Origin: Cepaea nemoralis | Taxonomy: Eukaryota > Mollusca > Gastropoda > Stylommatophora > Helicidae | Length of the DNA: 64,000 bases | NCBI GenBank assembly: GCA_014155875.1 | Contig: JACEFZ010028129.1 | Coordinates: 62,001 to 126,000 of the forward strand | Reading direction: 5' to 3' | Shown here: positions 32,218 through 46,139 of the stretch, in pieces | Numbering within the stretch: position 1 is the stretch's first letter | Layout of the letters: each line of letters begins with the position of its first letter | The notes under the pieces: generated by a model | Seen by the model: the letters and a program-made list of their open reading frames with translations, nothing else | Database searches by the model: none | Told to the model about the DNA's origin: nothing | Position numbers and translations under genes: made by a program

Positions 32218-33372
32218 CTAGGGGCGTTCAGGAAGTAATGCATCACATCGTTTTTCTAAACAAATAATGACAATAGAAGCATGAAATATTGCACACTTCA
32301 AATATGGTATGTATCAATTGTGTGCACCATCGATAAACCCAACCGGTCAAATAATATGGCTGCTGTAAACCGTTGAAATGGAGAGTGTTAGCAACTTGCG
32401 TTGCAAGCAGCGAAATGTGATACAATTTCTCGTTGCAGAGAAGGAAACTGTTGTGAACCTTCAAAATTTACAAGCGTATATGTGCTGTGTATGGAAGTTT
32501 TGCAGTCGACAGGAGTACATCCAGTCGCTCGGTTCAGAGAATCAAAGAATCAGGAAGTGGAGATCCGGAGCTGATTGTTCGGCCGTGGTGTGGACTTCCT
32601 GCCACAGCCAACAACGCTGACGGCATTATTCTTACATTTGGTCTTACAGCTGTCAGTCATCAATAGTAGTGCAAATGCAGTTATAAAAACTCTCGGATTT
32701 TCTCAGGTTTGCACAATATTTGAATCCCCGAAATCTCACAAATGACCAATGATTGCAAAGGAAAGCAATTTCTTCTGAATTATTGGTGCGTTTCAATCCT
32801 GACGGAGAGAACTTTTAAGCTAAGATCTTTACAGGATACGAAATCTGGGCACATCATTAGAAGCAGTCAATGAAGCGGGATCATTCGCAATCACTGCGAA
32901 GAAAGAAATTCAAGATACATCCTTCAGCTAAAAAGTTCATGATCACTGTCTTTTGGGACATTGAAGGTTTGTTTCTTGTGGATGCTATGCTAAGAGGCGA
33001 GACCATCAATTCGCAAGCTTACATTAAGACATTTTTTAAAAAATCAACGTTTTCGCAGAGTTCGGCCGCACAAGAATCCAACAGACATGCTTCTCCTTGA
33101 CGAAAATGCGGCCTCATACAAGTCTGGCATCACGGGAAGCAGTCACCAAATGGGGTGGGACTGTACTACCCCATTCACCTCATAGTCCCGATTTGACACC
33201 CTCTGAATTTCATCTATTTAGTCCACTTAAAGATGCACTCCATGGGTCAAGGTTTAAAGATGAAGGAATACATACAATTGTTTCGTTCTTTTATAAAGCC
33301 GTACAAGTTGATGGGGATTCTGTTGAATAATACCAATGTTTGCACGACACATTCTTGATTATTTATATAAAT
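32218..33372 (+). pseudogene. Mariner transposase relic
   Basis: N-terminal paired-like DNA-binding region at 32378-32620: MESVSNLRCKQRNVIQFLVA EKETV, then a frameshifted helix-turn-helix. Catalytic domain at 32870-33330: KKFKIHPSAKKFMITVFWDI EG (first Asp), LLDENAASYKS-type block (second Asp, frame-shifted), HSPHSPDLTPSEFHLFSPLK DALHG with Asp of the mariner DD34D triad, and RFKDEGIHTIV. The left end ggggcgttcaggaagtaatg may be the terminal repeat; no matching inverted end is seen on the right. Several frameshifts make it inactive. Confidence 0.85.
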
Positions 33373-33392
33373 TTCATGCTTAAAGTCGCTTA

Positions 33393-33510
33393 AAAGTCGA
33401 CAGGGTCGACTTCATTGCGCCTGGTTTTATCCCATATGGCTCGGTCTCTTTCCGCAGCACGGAAAGCGTCGCACAAAGCACGAACTCGGTAGCTTTTAGC
33501 GACGACCCAC
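33393..33510 (-). repeat. 5'-truncated SINE fragment
   Basis: Minus-strand match to 47200-47325: GAGCTACGGAGTTCGTGC-type block, GCGGAAAGAGACCGAGCCAT ATGGGATAAAACC and the GTCGACTTTTAAGCGAC 3' end. The tRNA head is absent. Confidence 0.75.
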
Positions 33511-33939
33511 AGGAGTGCTGATTTAATAAACAGCTCCTGAGAAAAACAATGCAGTATATTAGTTTTTGAACATCTATCACATCTTGAACTCACACGTTGT
33601 GGTTTTCAAATGTCCTTTACGCTGGGGAGTGTTTTTAAGAATATTTTTAACTTTACCTCCAGATCTATAGCTGCAGAATTAATATTTTAACAGTAACGTG
33701 AGTTATTAAATGTGTAGTGTTTGGTGCCTATGGATATTTCAAGTGTATACAGTAAGTAAATAAAAGTAAAGAATCCATTTTTAACGCTATGAGGTATACT
33801 GGATATATGGAGTTAGTCACATATTTTAAGATCAATGGATGATGTGTTAGGTATCACACATCATTACATCCCAAGGCATTTCCTGTACCCATCTGCTGTT
33901 GATTCGAGAAGAAATCTCAGGTCAAATTACAACACCCCC

Positions 33940-34060
33940 CCCCCCCCAACCTACTTCCTTTCCCCCCTCGATGAGGATTCGAATACTTGCACACCTGGCC
34001 GACAGGCAAACATATAAGCATCTGCGCTACCATGGCTCGTAAGAGTATACCGCAGACAAC
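33940..34060 (-). repeat. tRNA-like SINE head
   Basis: The minus strand reads CCATGGTAGCGCAGATGCTT (A-box-like) and GCAAGTATTCGAATCC (B-box-like) about 45 bases later. A poly-C/ggg stretch follows at 33930-33970. The stems do not pair well enough for a tRNA gene. 34061-34826 holds nothing recognised. Confidence 0.5.
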
Positions 34061-34826
34061 CGGGAAAAGGAACTTATTTATCACATATCCCTCAGACGCA
34101 ACTTGTTTCTGCTGAACCGGAAAACACGTGTCCTGAGGGAATACCCTTCGATTCTACTCTCACATGAGATCCTCACCCTTAAAATATAAAATATATTGTT
34201 TAACGTCATTCCTGTTAATCTAGCTATACCAGTAACCAATACAGAATTGCTTCAGCCTATGGGTCCTAGGTAATTACATGGTGTAAATGGTAGTTCGTTA
34301 GACGAATTATCTTCTTCTCCTGTACCCACTTGTGTCACACGAATTGGCCCGTCGAGTCCTGCCGCATGCATGCTGGTCTGCCCTCAAGGGAAGGCCGTGG
34401 CAGACCATGGACATTCCTGGCCATCCAAGGGCGCTTACGTAAGTGCAGAGCCGATAAGTGACCCTCTGACACAGGACTGACCTAAGTAATTATTACGTCC
34501 TGCACATCGTTACTTAAATTCACTTCACATATTGAACCTTCCACACATTCAAGCTGCACGTTCCGCGACCTCATAGTAGCAGTCCGCAGATTTTGGACTT
34601 TGATTATGCCCACAAATTCATTTTCCACCAAACAAATTTACTAGCAAAGTAATTTTACATTTTGGTAGCACCTGGGGCGCTTTTCCATCTACATGCCAGG
34701 GGCCAGTTGTATTGCAGATCAGGGACATTCAGTATCTTTCATACAGCATTGAGAGACATTAACACAAAGTCTGATTTTCTCACACAGTAGCAGTATTCCT
34801 TTTGGTAAACGGCACGTGGTGGACCT

Positions 34827-35075
34827 GTGAACCGTGATAACAATAAGATTGTTAAAGCTGACCTTCCAAGCGTCATAATAATTGATAGAAATGTGAATAG
34901 GGAAAGTAGAATGAAGTACCCAGGAATCATTTTTAATAGAAGGCTGTCCTTTAGGAATCATGTTGAAGAGGTGGTTAAAAAGTGTCAGAAGGCGCTCATT
35001 GCAGTGAAGAGCATGGCAGCAAGAGGCATGATCACTGCATATCTAAGGGTCACCAACTCGAGATCCCCTGCCAAT
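34827..35075 (+). pseudogene. LINE RT palm/thumb fragment
   Basis: The frame DRNVNRESRMKYPGIIFNRR LSFRNHVEEVVKKCQKALIA VKSMAARG has the form of the I/R1/jockey post-catalytic region (MKYLGI-FD--L-F--H---), close to the thumb start of the LINE at 27.5-29.6 kb. Nothing recognised lies in 35076-35559. Confidence 0.7.
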
Positions 35076-35559
35076 TAGTTTTACGACGTGAACGTATAGC
35101 AGGAGTCTTGCAGGGGGTTCCCAAAACCAAGTAGCGAGAATTTAGGCAAGGAACGAACGAGCGACAATAATTCATACATCTTGAAGGCTGAAGCTTTTAT
35201 GTAAACACCGGTTTACACACATTTTGATGCCTTCTACTTTACAACTGTTCTTTGGGTAAATTTGTGTTGCTGATCCCAAAATTGTAATCAGACTTTTCTA
35301 TCAGCTCTAGTTTTTGAGATACCTAAGAATGATCTTCTTAGTAGGGCAATTGTTATATACCAGCCTAGTATTAGGTTCCATCAGTGGCATTTTGAATGTA
35401 ATTTGCTTGCGTATTATATGCAATTACTGTGCATTTATTACTTTCATACAAACAATCACAAATGTACCAAAACGTTATCACCAGCATTTTGTTAAAATCG
35501 ATAGTCAACACACAAACATCTCGAGGACATCCTGGAATGTGATATGCCCTACCGGCCAC

Positions 35560-35612
35560 GCTTAAGGGTCCAATAGTAATCTGCCATCATGTTGGCATCC
35601 GAAAGTTCCTTG
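35560..35612 (-). repeat. Decayed 5' end of the ETS/YY1-headed element
   Basis: cttaagggtccaatagtaat ctgccatcatgttggcatcc gaaagt aligns with the 5' ends at 11701-11743 and 30760-30802. The ETS-like core is degraded. Confidence 0.55.
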
Positions 35613-35780
35613 TATCTCTCTTCCGTTATTGTATATCTTAGTGAAATCGTTCACTAAAGTCCTCCTCACTAAAGTCGCCAAGATTCTCGGGAAAGAAATG
35701 TAAATGGTTATGGAGGTAGTGCAATTTAATGCTCATGTTGCATCCAAGTTTACAAAACTCGACAGCCTGTCTTCGACAAA

Positions 35781-35914
35781 TCTTATATATAAAAAAGACT
35801 GTATGTATGTGTGTGTGTGTGTCCTTTATGCGTTCGCGAACGCATTGAGATCCGATTGATTCATCCGATTGAGATGAAATTTTCTACACGTCTTCCTCTC
35901 ATTCCCGCGCTGCC
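35781..35914 (-). repeat. Helitron-like candidate, terminal fragment
   Basis: Inverted match to 14350-14482: tcttatatataaaa, a TG microsatellite, gcgttcgcgaacgcat, then atgaaattttctacacgtct tcctctcattcccgcgctg. The rest of the element is missing. Confidence 0.7.
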
Positions 35915-36261
35915 AACATTTTTTAGTGTGACATCGGCTACTTACTTAATATTATTTAATTTTTCATTTTTCATTATAATTTATATATAGCGAGGGGACT
36001 TAACACTAGAAAAGTTATTTCAAGGGGCATAACTTTTAATAACATTGCTATATACTTTATAGTCATATTGTTGCATGGTTTTCAAAGACTTATAAACTCT
36101 TTGTCTATAGTTATTTACCGGAATATGAGTGTTATGTCCTAAGCACGACACAACCCATATTATATATCATGCGTACTACAAGCATCAGGTTTTGTATCTT
36201 AAGCAAAATCCCACTTTGTATTTCATGTCTCTCCTGATACCACATATGGTCTAGTGTCCTG

Positions 36262-36580
<319 letters not shown>

Positions 36581-36599
36581 ATGATAAATAAGGTAAAAG

Positions 36600-37791
<1,192 letters not shown>

Positions 37792-38844
37792 CTTAAATTA
37801 TGACAGTAATGGTCATTTTCTCTTTTGAAAGTTTCTTGTCGTAGTAAAATTGTTCTACGTAACAACCCTAGATTTTAATTTATTTAGTTGGTAGAGGAGA
37901 GGCAAGGAACCACCTGGGATATTTTGGAAACTCAGTAAACCCTTCGTTGTTTTCCTGGAGGTATTCCTTGGTTCTCTGACACTCTATTTATTGTCTCAAG
38001 CCAATGGGCCAGTAACAGCTAAATCAATTATAACGGGCAGGATCACATTGAGAAAGAGGAACGTAGTATCCTTTATCTCTGTGGAGTTGGGCCATCATCA
38101 ACTATACATTCGACAATAACTTACACCTATTTCGTTTACGATACCTCCTACATTTGTACAAAACACAAGGTTGTTTTCTTTACAAAAGAATGAAAGAAAC
38201 CATGGTCTTTGCTGCGATAAAATGTAACCTTGTTTCAGCAGTCAGTAATCTGTATTTCTTTCAATTTTGAAGCCAAAATTTCTGAAGATTCCTTGGAGAG
38301 AAATAGATCTTGGATTATATCTTTCTGTTCACGCTGGTCGACGCGTTAAGTAGCTGGAAAATCATCTGTGAAATCACTATCACTGTCACTTGTTGTTCCA
38401 CACGCTACTGCTGCCCCATCTTCTAGCAGGGAGTCGGAAATCTGACTAAAATGTTAAATTGGGATGTTATCTCCGCGTCGAACACGTCGTCAAGCAAAAT
38501 ATAAATCTGGATATTTCTATAGTATTTTATTATTATTTTACCATTTAGTTCCCTTATATTGACAACACAGAAATAACTGCAATCATTGTGGTTCTTGGGC
38601 TCTCTGCAAACCTACGGCATTCCAAATTGTAAACATTCTCTTTTCCCACGAGTTCACAGTCGCAGGTCATCAACACATGTTTTGCTAACATTATTAGAAG
38701 CTTAAGATTTTCCTGGTTACCTAGTTTTACTTTAAAGTAAGCAAAGTATACCTTTTCCCAACAAAAACAGTAATATGCTTCCTATGTTCTTCTTTCAAAG
38801 TATATTAAATAAATCCGGTTAAAGAAACCATGCTCTTCTTGAAG

Positions 38845-39022
38845 ATAATGTTTCCAGAGCTTTATACGGAAATACTGTAATAATATTAAATAAATACGCA
38901 AATGCCTCTATCTAAAAAAAATAAAATAGAACTGCTAAAGACAAATATTTGTAATATGTGGATTTAAAAGTCTTCATTTATGCAAAATCAGGCGTGAAAT
39001 GTTTGGCACCCCATTTTTATTT
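38845..39022 (+). repeat. Unclassified dispersed repeat, copy 2
   Basis: Partner of 24245-24425, same orientation. A run of 15 T follows the gtttggcacc end at 39010-39039. In copy 1 no such run is present. Confidence 0.6.
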
Positions 39023-39282
39023 ATTTTTTTTTTTTTTTGGTTACTGTGTAATTATCCCTAGATAATAACAAAAGACACTCACTTCTCTTGAGTATTATTC
39101 TCACTGAATAAGAGACCCTCTGCTATTTTGATTCATTACCCACATGATCTTGAGATAGATACCAAAGAAAGACATAAAGATAAATGAATCGAAACTGAAT
39201 TCTCATCCACTATTACTTTTATTCTACTTGTGACATCAAGTAGCGACGCTCTCTATAAATAAAACAAATTAAACATAGTTGC

Positions 39283-39510
39283 ATATCCTTTACAGGACGT
39301 CGCAGTATACCCCAATATGTTTTGACTGTGATATCCTGGCAAGTTTACGTTCAGTAGATTACCGTTGCATTCTGAACGACCGGCACGTATACTATTTTAT
39401 TTTAAAAAACAACGCAAGGTGGTCTGCTGCCAAATCGTCCGCAGCTATGTTTCGAATGTGGTATGCGACATTACCAACTGCGTCCGTAACCCCTTTGCCA
39501 TTCATTCATT
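39283..39510 (-). repeat. SINE copy with shared 3' domain
   Basis: On the + strand it starts gcatatcctttacaggacgt, continues ggcaagtttacgttcagtag and gcattctgaacgaccggcac, and ends in the diverged head region. Inverted relative to the copies at 31.5 and 58.2 kb. At 39506-39540 a 35-base LINE 3' end (gtgccgataagcgtgggcgg with ttcattcatt) abuts it. 39546-40155 holds nothing recognised. Confidence 0.7.
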
Positions 39511-40157
39511 ATGTACCGTGCCGATAAGCGTGGGCGGGCCCCCTAGACCTAGGTCAGGTCATGGTAATTCGGTATAAACAAACCCATAGCTTCACGTAGC
39601 CCAGCGTAATGATGAGAAGATTGAGAACCTTGCCTTGCATGAAAAGAGGCAGCTCTCTGAGCAGGAGACAACTTCCCCTGCAGGTAGTCAGTTGATTTTG
39701 AGCTACCATAGAGTTGCGACGTAGTTCTTGACTTCGTAGCACGGCCGACAAATGTGCCGCTACATCTGTGAATATTTTATGTGATTATTATTAGTGTGAA
39801 GTCATTGTTGACTCTAGGTATCGTTTGTGGCGTAAGTATTAATATATGTTATTAAACGCCTAGAGTCGAAAGAAGCTGTGAATTTAAACTGTGTCCAGTT
39901 GATTCATTGAGTTGCGTTGTGTTGACTTAAAGAAGTAGCTGTCGTTACTTCTACAGTATCGGTGTCTTGATGCACACAGAAACATACACATGCACGAGCG
40001 CCTCAATGAGAACCTTCAACCCTAAGAATATACATAACGGAGAGCCAGCGGGCTGGCGCGATTGATTCAACGAACCGGAAAACACTGGCGTAAAACTCAT
40101 GACGGAGGGCAACATCAATAGTACAGTTTGCCCCAGTCTATGTCATCTGCCCTGATC

Positions 40158-40355
40158 GAGACAGCATTATGTTCCTGGCAGCGGTCATGTCTAACCATCT
40201 CACGCGATCACCAAAGTCGTGGATCAGCTCATTGTTCTTGTTTCGGCCTTACCACGTGGCCAAGCCATCCAGGTATTTTACCTCTCTACTTTCCCCTTGT
40301 TCTCTTTCTCTCGACCTTGCCAGTTGTCACGAAGTTCTCCAAATTATTTCTAGGG
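40158..40355 (-). mobile_element. LINE 3' fragment
   Basis: Matches the 3' end of the minus-strand LINE at 58432-58640 (atcaccaaagtcgtggatca gctc, cacgtggccaagccatccag g, cttgccagttgtcacgaagt). Same orientation. Confidence 0.75.
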
Positions 40356-40548
40356 TGATGCAGACGGAAGGCATACCTCAGAGTAGCTGCAGACACAGAT
40401 CAGCCGTTGCATGAGGCGCTGGACGCAGTTAAGGAACACAGACTGATAAGAAGGAAATCATGGGTGGCTCAGGCGGAGGATATGATCAGACAGGTGTGCA
40501 TCTTGGAGAACATTAGGCGAGGAGAGCAAATGGACAGCAACCGGAAGT
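40356..40548 (+). pseudogene. I/R1-like LINE fragment
   Basis: The + strand encodes KAYLRVAADTDQPLHEALDA V-EHRLIRRKSWVAQAED and IRQVCILENIRRGE. This is the same segment as 28292-28500 of the minus-strand LINE. It abuts the preceding LINE fragment head to tail at the gtgatgcag junction. 40549-40937 holds nothing recognised. Confidence 0.8.
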
Positions 40549-40937
40549 AATGTGCTAACATCATTGACAACTCGAAGCCGGTTGACGTGTCCTTTATGTC
40601 AATATTTATTCCCGGTGGGCAGCTTGTGATCAAATATAAATTATAATATGAATAATACTAGTAATCATAAGATTACCATTCCTGTACATCCAGGAGGGCC
40701 GGTATCGTAGCAATAAACATAATCACACAGCTAAACCTACTATAGAATTCCTAGGACAATCTCTCACTGCTTATAGTCAGTTCTAAGGTTTCTTATCAGT
40801 TGACTGTTCGGTCACCTTGGCCATCCTCACCAAGTCCTAATTGTGACATTCGTGGCCGTCTGTTGTTTTCTGACTGAGAAGATTAATGCTTTAATGATAT
40901 ATCTCTTCTACCAAATTTATGTTTGGGTTTATTAAGT

Positions 40938-41130
40938 TGCATGTCCTTCATAGGACGTAGCATCAACCCCAGCATTTTCGCTATTCGTGATTCCTGGGCA
41001 AATTTTACGTTCAGTAGTTTGCCATTGCTTTCTGAACGACCGGCTCCTATACCTTTTTCGAAAAAACCAGCACCGCTGTGTTTCGAACCCGGGTATACAT
41101 CTCACAAACCGCATTCGCAAGCCCTTAGCC
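40938..41130 (-). repeat. SINE copy with shared 3' domain and head
   Basis: The + strand runs from ttgcatgtccttcataggac through tttacgttcagtagtttgcc attgctttctgaacgaccgg c. The far end, tgtttcgaacccgggtatac, may be the inverted B box of a tRNA-like head (GTATACCCGGGTTCGAAACA). Confidence 0.72.
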
Positions 41131-41195
41131 ACAGTGACCGATATTTGGGTTAGGCTCTCCTGAAGGTACCGTGTCGATCTTTGCTTGAGGGCACT

Positions 41196-41198
<3 letters not shown>

Positions 41199-41285
<87 letters not shown>
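41199..41285. repeat. (TA)n microsatellite
   Basis: About 43 TA units, then gggtggggtccggagcagta cctac. Unrelated flanks to the other TA arrays. Confidence 0.97.
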
Positions 41286-41287
<2 letters not shown>

Positions 41288-41584
41288 GTGGGGTCCGGAG
41301 CAGTACCTACCTTACTTATACAAGAGGCACGGGTGTGCCAAAACTTCTGGCACCTAGTCAGCTAACGATTTGTCCCATCTAACGATTTGATGGATTACGT
41401 CGGTCCTCCGATGTGATGATGACGACTGTGGAGCGGGTGTTGTTCTTCCCTATGATCGTCTCATCACGGGTAGTCTTGTGTGTCGTGCTGTTTCTCGACA
41501 TCATCTCCTTGATCTGATCATTTGAAAGATGGGTCTTGACTAGTTTGTTGACCCATCTTTTGCTTGTGCGGTGGCGGGTGGCTT

Positions 41585-42151
41585 TCACTGTGATGCCGTG
41601 CCGGAAACTTGATTTCGACTTTCTCCTATTGTGTGATAGTCTGCAATAATGCGGTGGTCCCTTCCATCAGGTGGCTTGCGCAGATGGGTGATGCTGTGTC
41701 TTCCTAACTCGTTGTCCAACGATAGCGCCAATAATTTGACCTCCCCAACACTGATTTGTTTCAGCATTATTATGCCGGTAAAGTCCTCGGTTGTGGTTTC
41801 CTCCGATGTGGAAGTCTTTGGTGAGCTGTTTGGGTGCTTTTCATTAGTATTGTTGTGAACTTCTCCGCTGCTGCTGACTTCAGTTGTAGTCTCTTCAGTG
41901 ACTGGAACAGCTTCAGCTGGTGTAGGAGTTGGGCTTCTGTGTGTTTCCACAGTATCATCAGCCCTAACGACCGTCCTCGCTTCTGCCTTCTTCTTCCCGG
42001 CTGCATACATTGCGTGTCTTTTCGCGTCGGTTTTAGTACAAGCCACCCTCTGCACTGTCAGATTGCGATCTGCTGCTTCTCGATAGTGCGTCGAGTCGAA
42101 TGAGTTTCTGAAAAATTTTCTGTGATGGTATTCATTTATGCTAAGAATCAT
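41585..42151 (-). CDS. Hypothetical ORF, function unknown
   Basis: A 188-residue open frame that I do not recognise. The N-terminal third is basic (HAMYAAGKKKAEARTV). The middle is a Thr/Ser/Glu/Pro-rich, low-hydrophobicity linker (residues about 75-130, with TTTEVSSSGE and TSTSEETTTED). The C-terminal part is more hydrophobic (IIMLKQISVGEVKLLALSLD NELGRHSITH). No signal peptide or membrane helix is evident. The minus-strand frame overlapping its 3' end (41379-41588, basic) could continue it after a frame change. It directly follows a LINE RT fragment at 42140-42450, so it may be an unrecognised part of a mobile element or a chimera. No splice context was resolved. Confidence 0.3.
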   Translation of the reverse strand: MILSINEYHHRKFFRNSFDSTHYREAADRNLTVQRVACTKTDAKRHAMYAAGKKKAEARTVVRADDTVETHRSPTPTPAEAVPVTEETTTEVSSSGEVHNNTNEKHPNSSPKTSTSEETTTEDFTGIIMLKQISVGEVKLLALSLDNELGRHSITHLRKPPDGRDHRIIADYHTIGESRNQVSGTASQ

Positions 42152-42450
42152 GTTGGTGGCAGAATTCCTTCTTGGGGAACACTTTGCTCCAACAGCATCG
42201 TTTTGCTGGTTTGTCCTTGTAAGTTTATACTCACAGTTCTGTTCTCAAGGTAGCGGTTAATCATTTGTACATTTTCCCACAAACCTGCATTTGTTTTATT
42301 TTTATTTTTTGCAGTTTTACTTTCAGTCCTTCTTTCCATACTTTATCAAATGCTTGTTTTTAAAAATCTATCCATAGCGCTAGTGTGTGCTTTTTCTCTC
42401 TATTTCCTGAGCTTTACAGGTTATTTGACCAAGCAGAATTCAGAAAGTAC
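42140..42450 (-). pseudogene. Jockey-like LINE RT fragment
   Basis: The minus strand reads KHTLALWIDF--QAFDKVWK EGLKVKL (catalytic Asp block) in one frame and MINRYLENRTVSINLQGQTS KTMLLEQSVPQEGILPPT in another, matching SYL-NR---V---G--S----L-QGVPQGG-LSPTLF of jockey/I reverse transcriptases. It breaks off just after the PQGG-like motif. Confidence 0.82.
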
Positions 42451-42564
42451 ATATCCACTGAAGATCAAATAATCTATATAGCTCAGGAAATAGAGGATGC
42501 ATTCCTCTTTCCAGCTGTAATTTAGGACTGCTAGTAGTTTCTAATTTTTGCTTTTTACATAATC

Positions 42565-42645
42565 CTATCGGGGACAAGAAGAAAACCCTAAACCTGCACA
42601 GTTCGCGGCGACTGCTTTAGCCAGGCAGCCTTACTTCCTCATGCT
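42565..42645 (+). repeat. SINE body fragment
   Basis: taaacctgcacagttcgcgg cgactgctttagccaggcag cc is the reverse complement of 26553-26600. A poly-C run at 42650-42661 follows. Confidence 0.6.
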
Positions 42646-42704
42646 CAATATCCCCCCCCCCCACCCAACCCCTTGCTATACACCGCAAGATACTATATAG
42701 GCAG

Positions 42705-42816
<112 letters not shown>

Positions 42817-42819
42817 GTG

Positions 42820-45540
42820 ACGGGACAGCCCCGGCTGCATCAGAATTACACAAGTTTGAAAGGAATTACAGAGCCCACAATATTTTCTATCATTCTCTAA
42901 AAGAATAAATGTCCACCAGAACCTGATAGAAATGCAATAAGATTGAAAACAAGAGAAAAATACATTTTGACCACGCACACCCCATCATTTCTGTAATGCT
43001 GGGTCTGAGAAAGCTTTGATGTCCAGATCAAACTTAAAACCCAGACACCCCGGCACCAGTCGGCGGTGCTATCAAAGGTTGAAAACTCATTGTTTTCAGT
43101 ACAAGGGAAGAGAAAGACGGCAAAGTGTGAAATCTGGGCTGGGGACGACATTGATACATGGACGTGCTACTCAGGGGAAAACCCGTGTGATCCAAAGACG
43201 GCAATATAATGCAGGCCTAACACCTATCTAAAAGTCCAGACTTTGTAAAGCCGGGACGTCTGTAGTTGCCACCACAAAGGAGCAATTAGGACCAGATGCT
43301 TAACACCTCACTGCAATACGCGGCAAAGTAGGAACACATGGCTGACACATTCTTGCTAGCAACCCGGGAAGGCTGGTGTTAACAGCAGATTGGAATGTAA
43401 TGACGCAACTTCATCGCCGCCAAAGCATGTTTCATTTTTTCAGGAATGTGGCGGGGCATCGGTCAATTTGATTGACAGATGAAACTACCCTTCACAGGAA
43501 AGGAGGAGGGGTGAGAAGAGTTTGGGACTTCCATCCCGTCATCGTACATGGAACAATAGGCGGAGTTAATGAAAATGAGACATATTAATTAGCCCACCTG
43601 GAAACTAGCCAGGAACGGAGAGAATAAAACTATGAGCAGGGACAACAATCCTCAGACGCAAACTCACGTATAGCAAAAGGATACCTACTGGAGAAATACT
43701 TATCATTTCGTTCTGTTTGACTTCGGTACGAAGTTTTATTATGGAATTTCCAAAACTATAAAACCCAGGTAATACCATTATTCTGATTAGTTTGTCTGCT
43801 AGTCTGAAGGCTTGTGTAGTTTCCTGTTTCAGCATATTCTCCCAAACTTTACACTGGTGGATTTTCTTTGTACTTAATGTTCCAGTTCTAACTTTAATAT
43901 TCCACTGAGAACTATCTTCTTTCATTCACTATTTGGTTGTCTGATTTGTTGTGTGTGATAATATGGAGAAATCCATTATCCAAGCTACATGAGTGTGTGG
44001 CTTATTCAGGTACAGGAGATACATTTAGATTCATCCTGTATGATGTTAAACATTGGAGAGACTGACTACTTAGGAGAAATTCCTGAGAGCTACCAGTCCC
44101 TTGATAGCGTCCAAATTAACGTTGATTATTTGGACCAACACTTTGAGTGCCTACCAAGATTGTGGTGAAACCACTTGGTTTGAGGAATGGCACCAGTTCA
44201 CCTTGTCTGCATGATGTCTGCATGCGGACAGACATGACTTAGGACATTCAATATCCCAGACAGATTCAGGGAAGGCATTTAATGTTCGACAGGACTGGGC
44301 GACCAGCCCTTCCGACAAGACAGTATGAATGAATCAGAAAGGGAAAGAGTAAGTGAGGTGAACTTATATGGGAAACACCCCATTACATAAATGTATGTGA
44401 TGATGTATGTTTTGAGATATAGATGTTCTAAATGGTTTTATGAATATATACATATATATTTATTTATTTAGAACTGATATATGTTTATGTAACATGCCAT
44501 CATATATCATCATACCATCATATATTACGACTTGAATGCATGTTTATATGAATGTATAGACATATGTGTTTGAGATGTGTAGACGTAGATACTACCCATC
44601 TCCGTTCGTTTCATTCCAGATCTCTTAGGACAGTCAAAAACCCATATCAGGAAGTGACTTAGCCTTGTGAAGGGACCAATTGGGACTCCTTCAATCTGAC
44701 AGTGAACTGCGTCTCACTGGGGGAAGCATGACCTATGTGACCTCTTAAGTTACGTATACCATATTACAATCATCATCATCATCATATGTTCATCAAGACT
44801 AGAAATAATAAACACAGTTGTTGTATTTTAAACTCAGTTGTCATTATAAATTCTAAATGTCTATAAATGTTTGTGTAGCTTAAATAAGTACACACATTTT
44901 GTATCATTTAGTGGGGATTCACACATATTGTCCAGAAGTAGGAATATATGTCAGGGAGGTATCTTGCATATGCAGTCATAAGTAACCAGATTACGTTGCA
45001 TAACTTAACGCCTCCTTTCTCACTTCTGGTGATACCAAGTACAGCCAAATCTATATAGATATATTCTATCTTCAACGAGCCACTTCTTGGCTGTTTTCTT
45101 GAGTATCAGGGACGGTGTCTTAAATCAGCATAAAAGACACTAGTTCCAGGTTTTCTCTCTGGGATCTGGGGTGGTAATTAGTCCCATCTGACAGAGGTAA
45201 GGGATCTCAAACTAAACCCCAGTAGGAGAAAATGATTTTGGCTAAGTGGTTGCCCACCCGGGGGCTACTTCAAGCCAGTTGGTGACAATATACATGTATT
45301 TCATGTAGGTACAGCTTTTGGATGAAATGTCCTATTAGCATTTAATTTGTGATTCTATCCTGTCCTGGTTATTTTATGTTAGGTATTCAGTGCCTGTTCC
45401 ATTTCTTCCGTTTGTAAATTTGTCATCATATATTATGCTGATGTCCCTGTATTACTATGATGTGTCTGTTTATTTATTTATTTATATTTTTTTTATTGCT
45501 TTCTTCTGTTCTGTTGTAATATCAATGCATCAATGTAGTA
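42820..45540. other. Intronic sequence, nothing recognised
   Basis: Mixed-composition DNA between exon B and exon C. No protein family, tRNA head or tandem array was recognised. The longest frame is a 106-residue minus-strand stretch at 43605-43925, with no motif. GC content rises at 43000-43600. Confidence 0.5.
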
Positions 45541-45556
45541 CTAGCATAGTGATCCA

Positions 45557-46080
45557 CTAGTGCATTTGTGCATTTTTTCCTGCAAGCAAAGTATTTCCTT
45601 GTTTAATTGTTATTTGTTTGTTTCTCGGTTCTTCATTATTCATGATATTCAGTAGTTTCCATAGTTTTTCTACCTTCTCAAATTCAGGTTTTCTGTTTTT
45701 TCCCTCCAACAATCTCTCGTTGTTTGGTTTATTGTTAGTTATATTTTGCTGAGATGGCTTTGAGAAAGAATTTCGCTTCAGTTGTCTGTTCTCTCTTTGC
45801 TGTCTTCCTGGCATCTTCAACGGTGTCCTCCAAAATGTGTAGTTCTTCAGTCCAGTACTGTATGTAATTTTCCTCGCTCCTCTTGGAATGGACTCAGTGG
45901 CCGCCTGTATTATTGCTTTGTTTAGACTTTCTACCATTTGTTTCATGTTGCCATGTCGTGTTTTTATGTTTTCACAGCATTTGTCTTTTAGTAAGGCAAA
46001 TATATTCCAATCAGCTCGTTTGTAATTATAGCGAGGTAAAGGTTTTTGCTCCTGTTGAGCATAAGTCAAAACGGCTTGTA
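45557..46080 (-). pseudogene. Jockey-like LINE, endonuclease-RT linker
   Basis: A single 170-residue frame: YNYKRADWNIFALLKDKCCE N, VESLNKAIIQAATESIPRGA RK, a Trp/Arg-rich part, then KVEKLWKLLNIMNNE and the ITIKQGNTLLAGKNAQ segment. This is the region between the endonuclease and the RT fingers in a widespread jockey-type element family. Flanks are unrelated, so only this central part survives. The right side meets a poly-C run (46127-46139). Confidence 0.82.
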
Positions 46081-46139
46081 AAGTCTCCTACTATAATGCA
46101 GTATGTCTGTTTGTCCCCTCCCCACCCCCCCCCCCCCCC

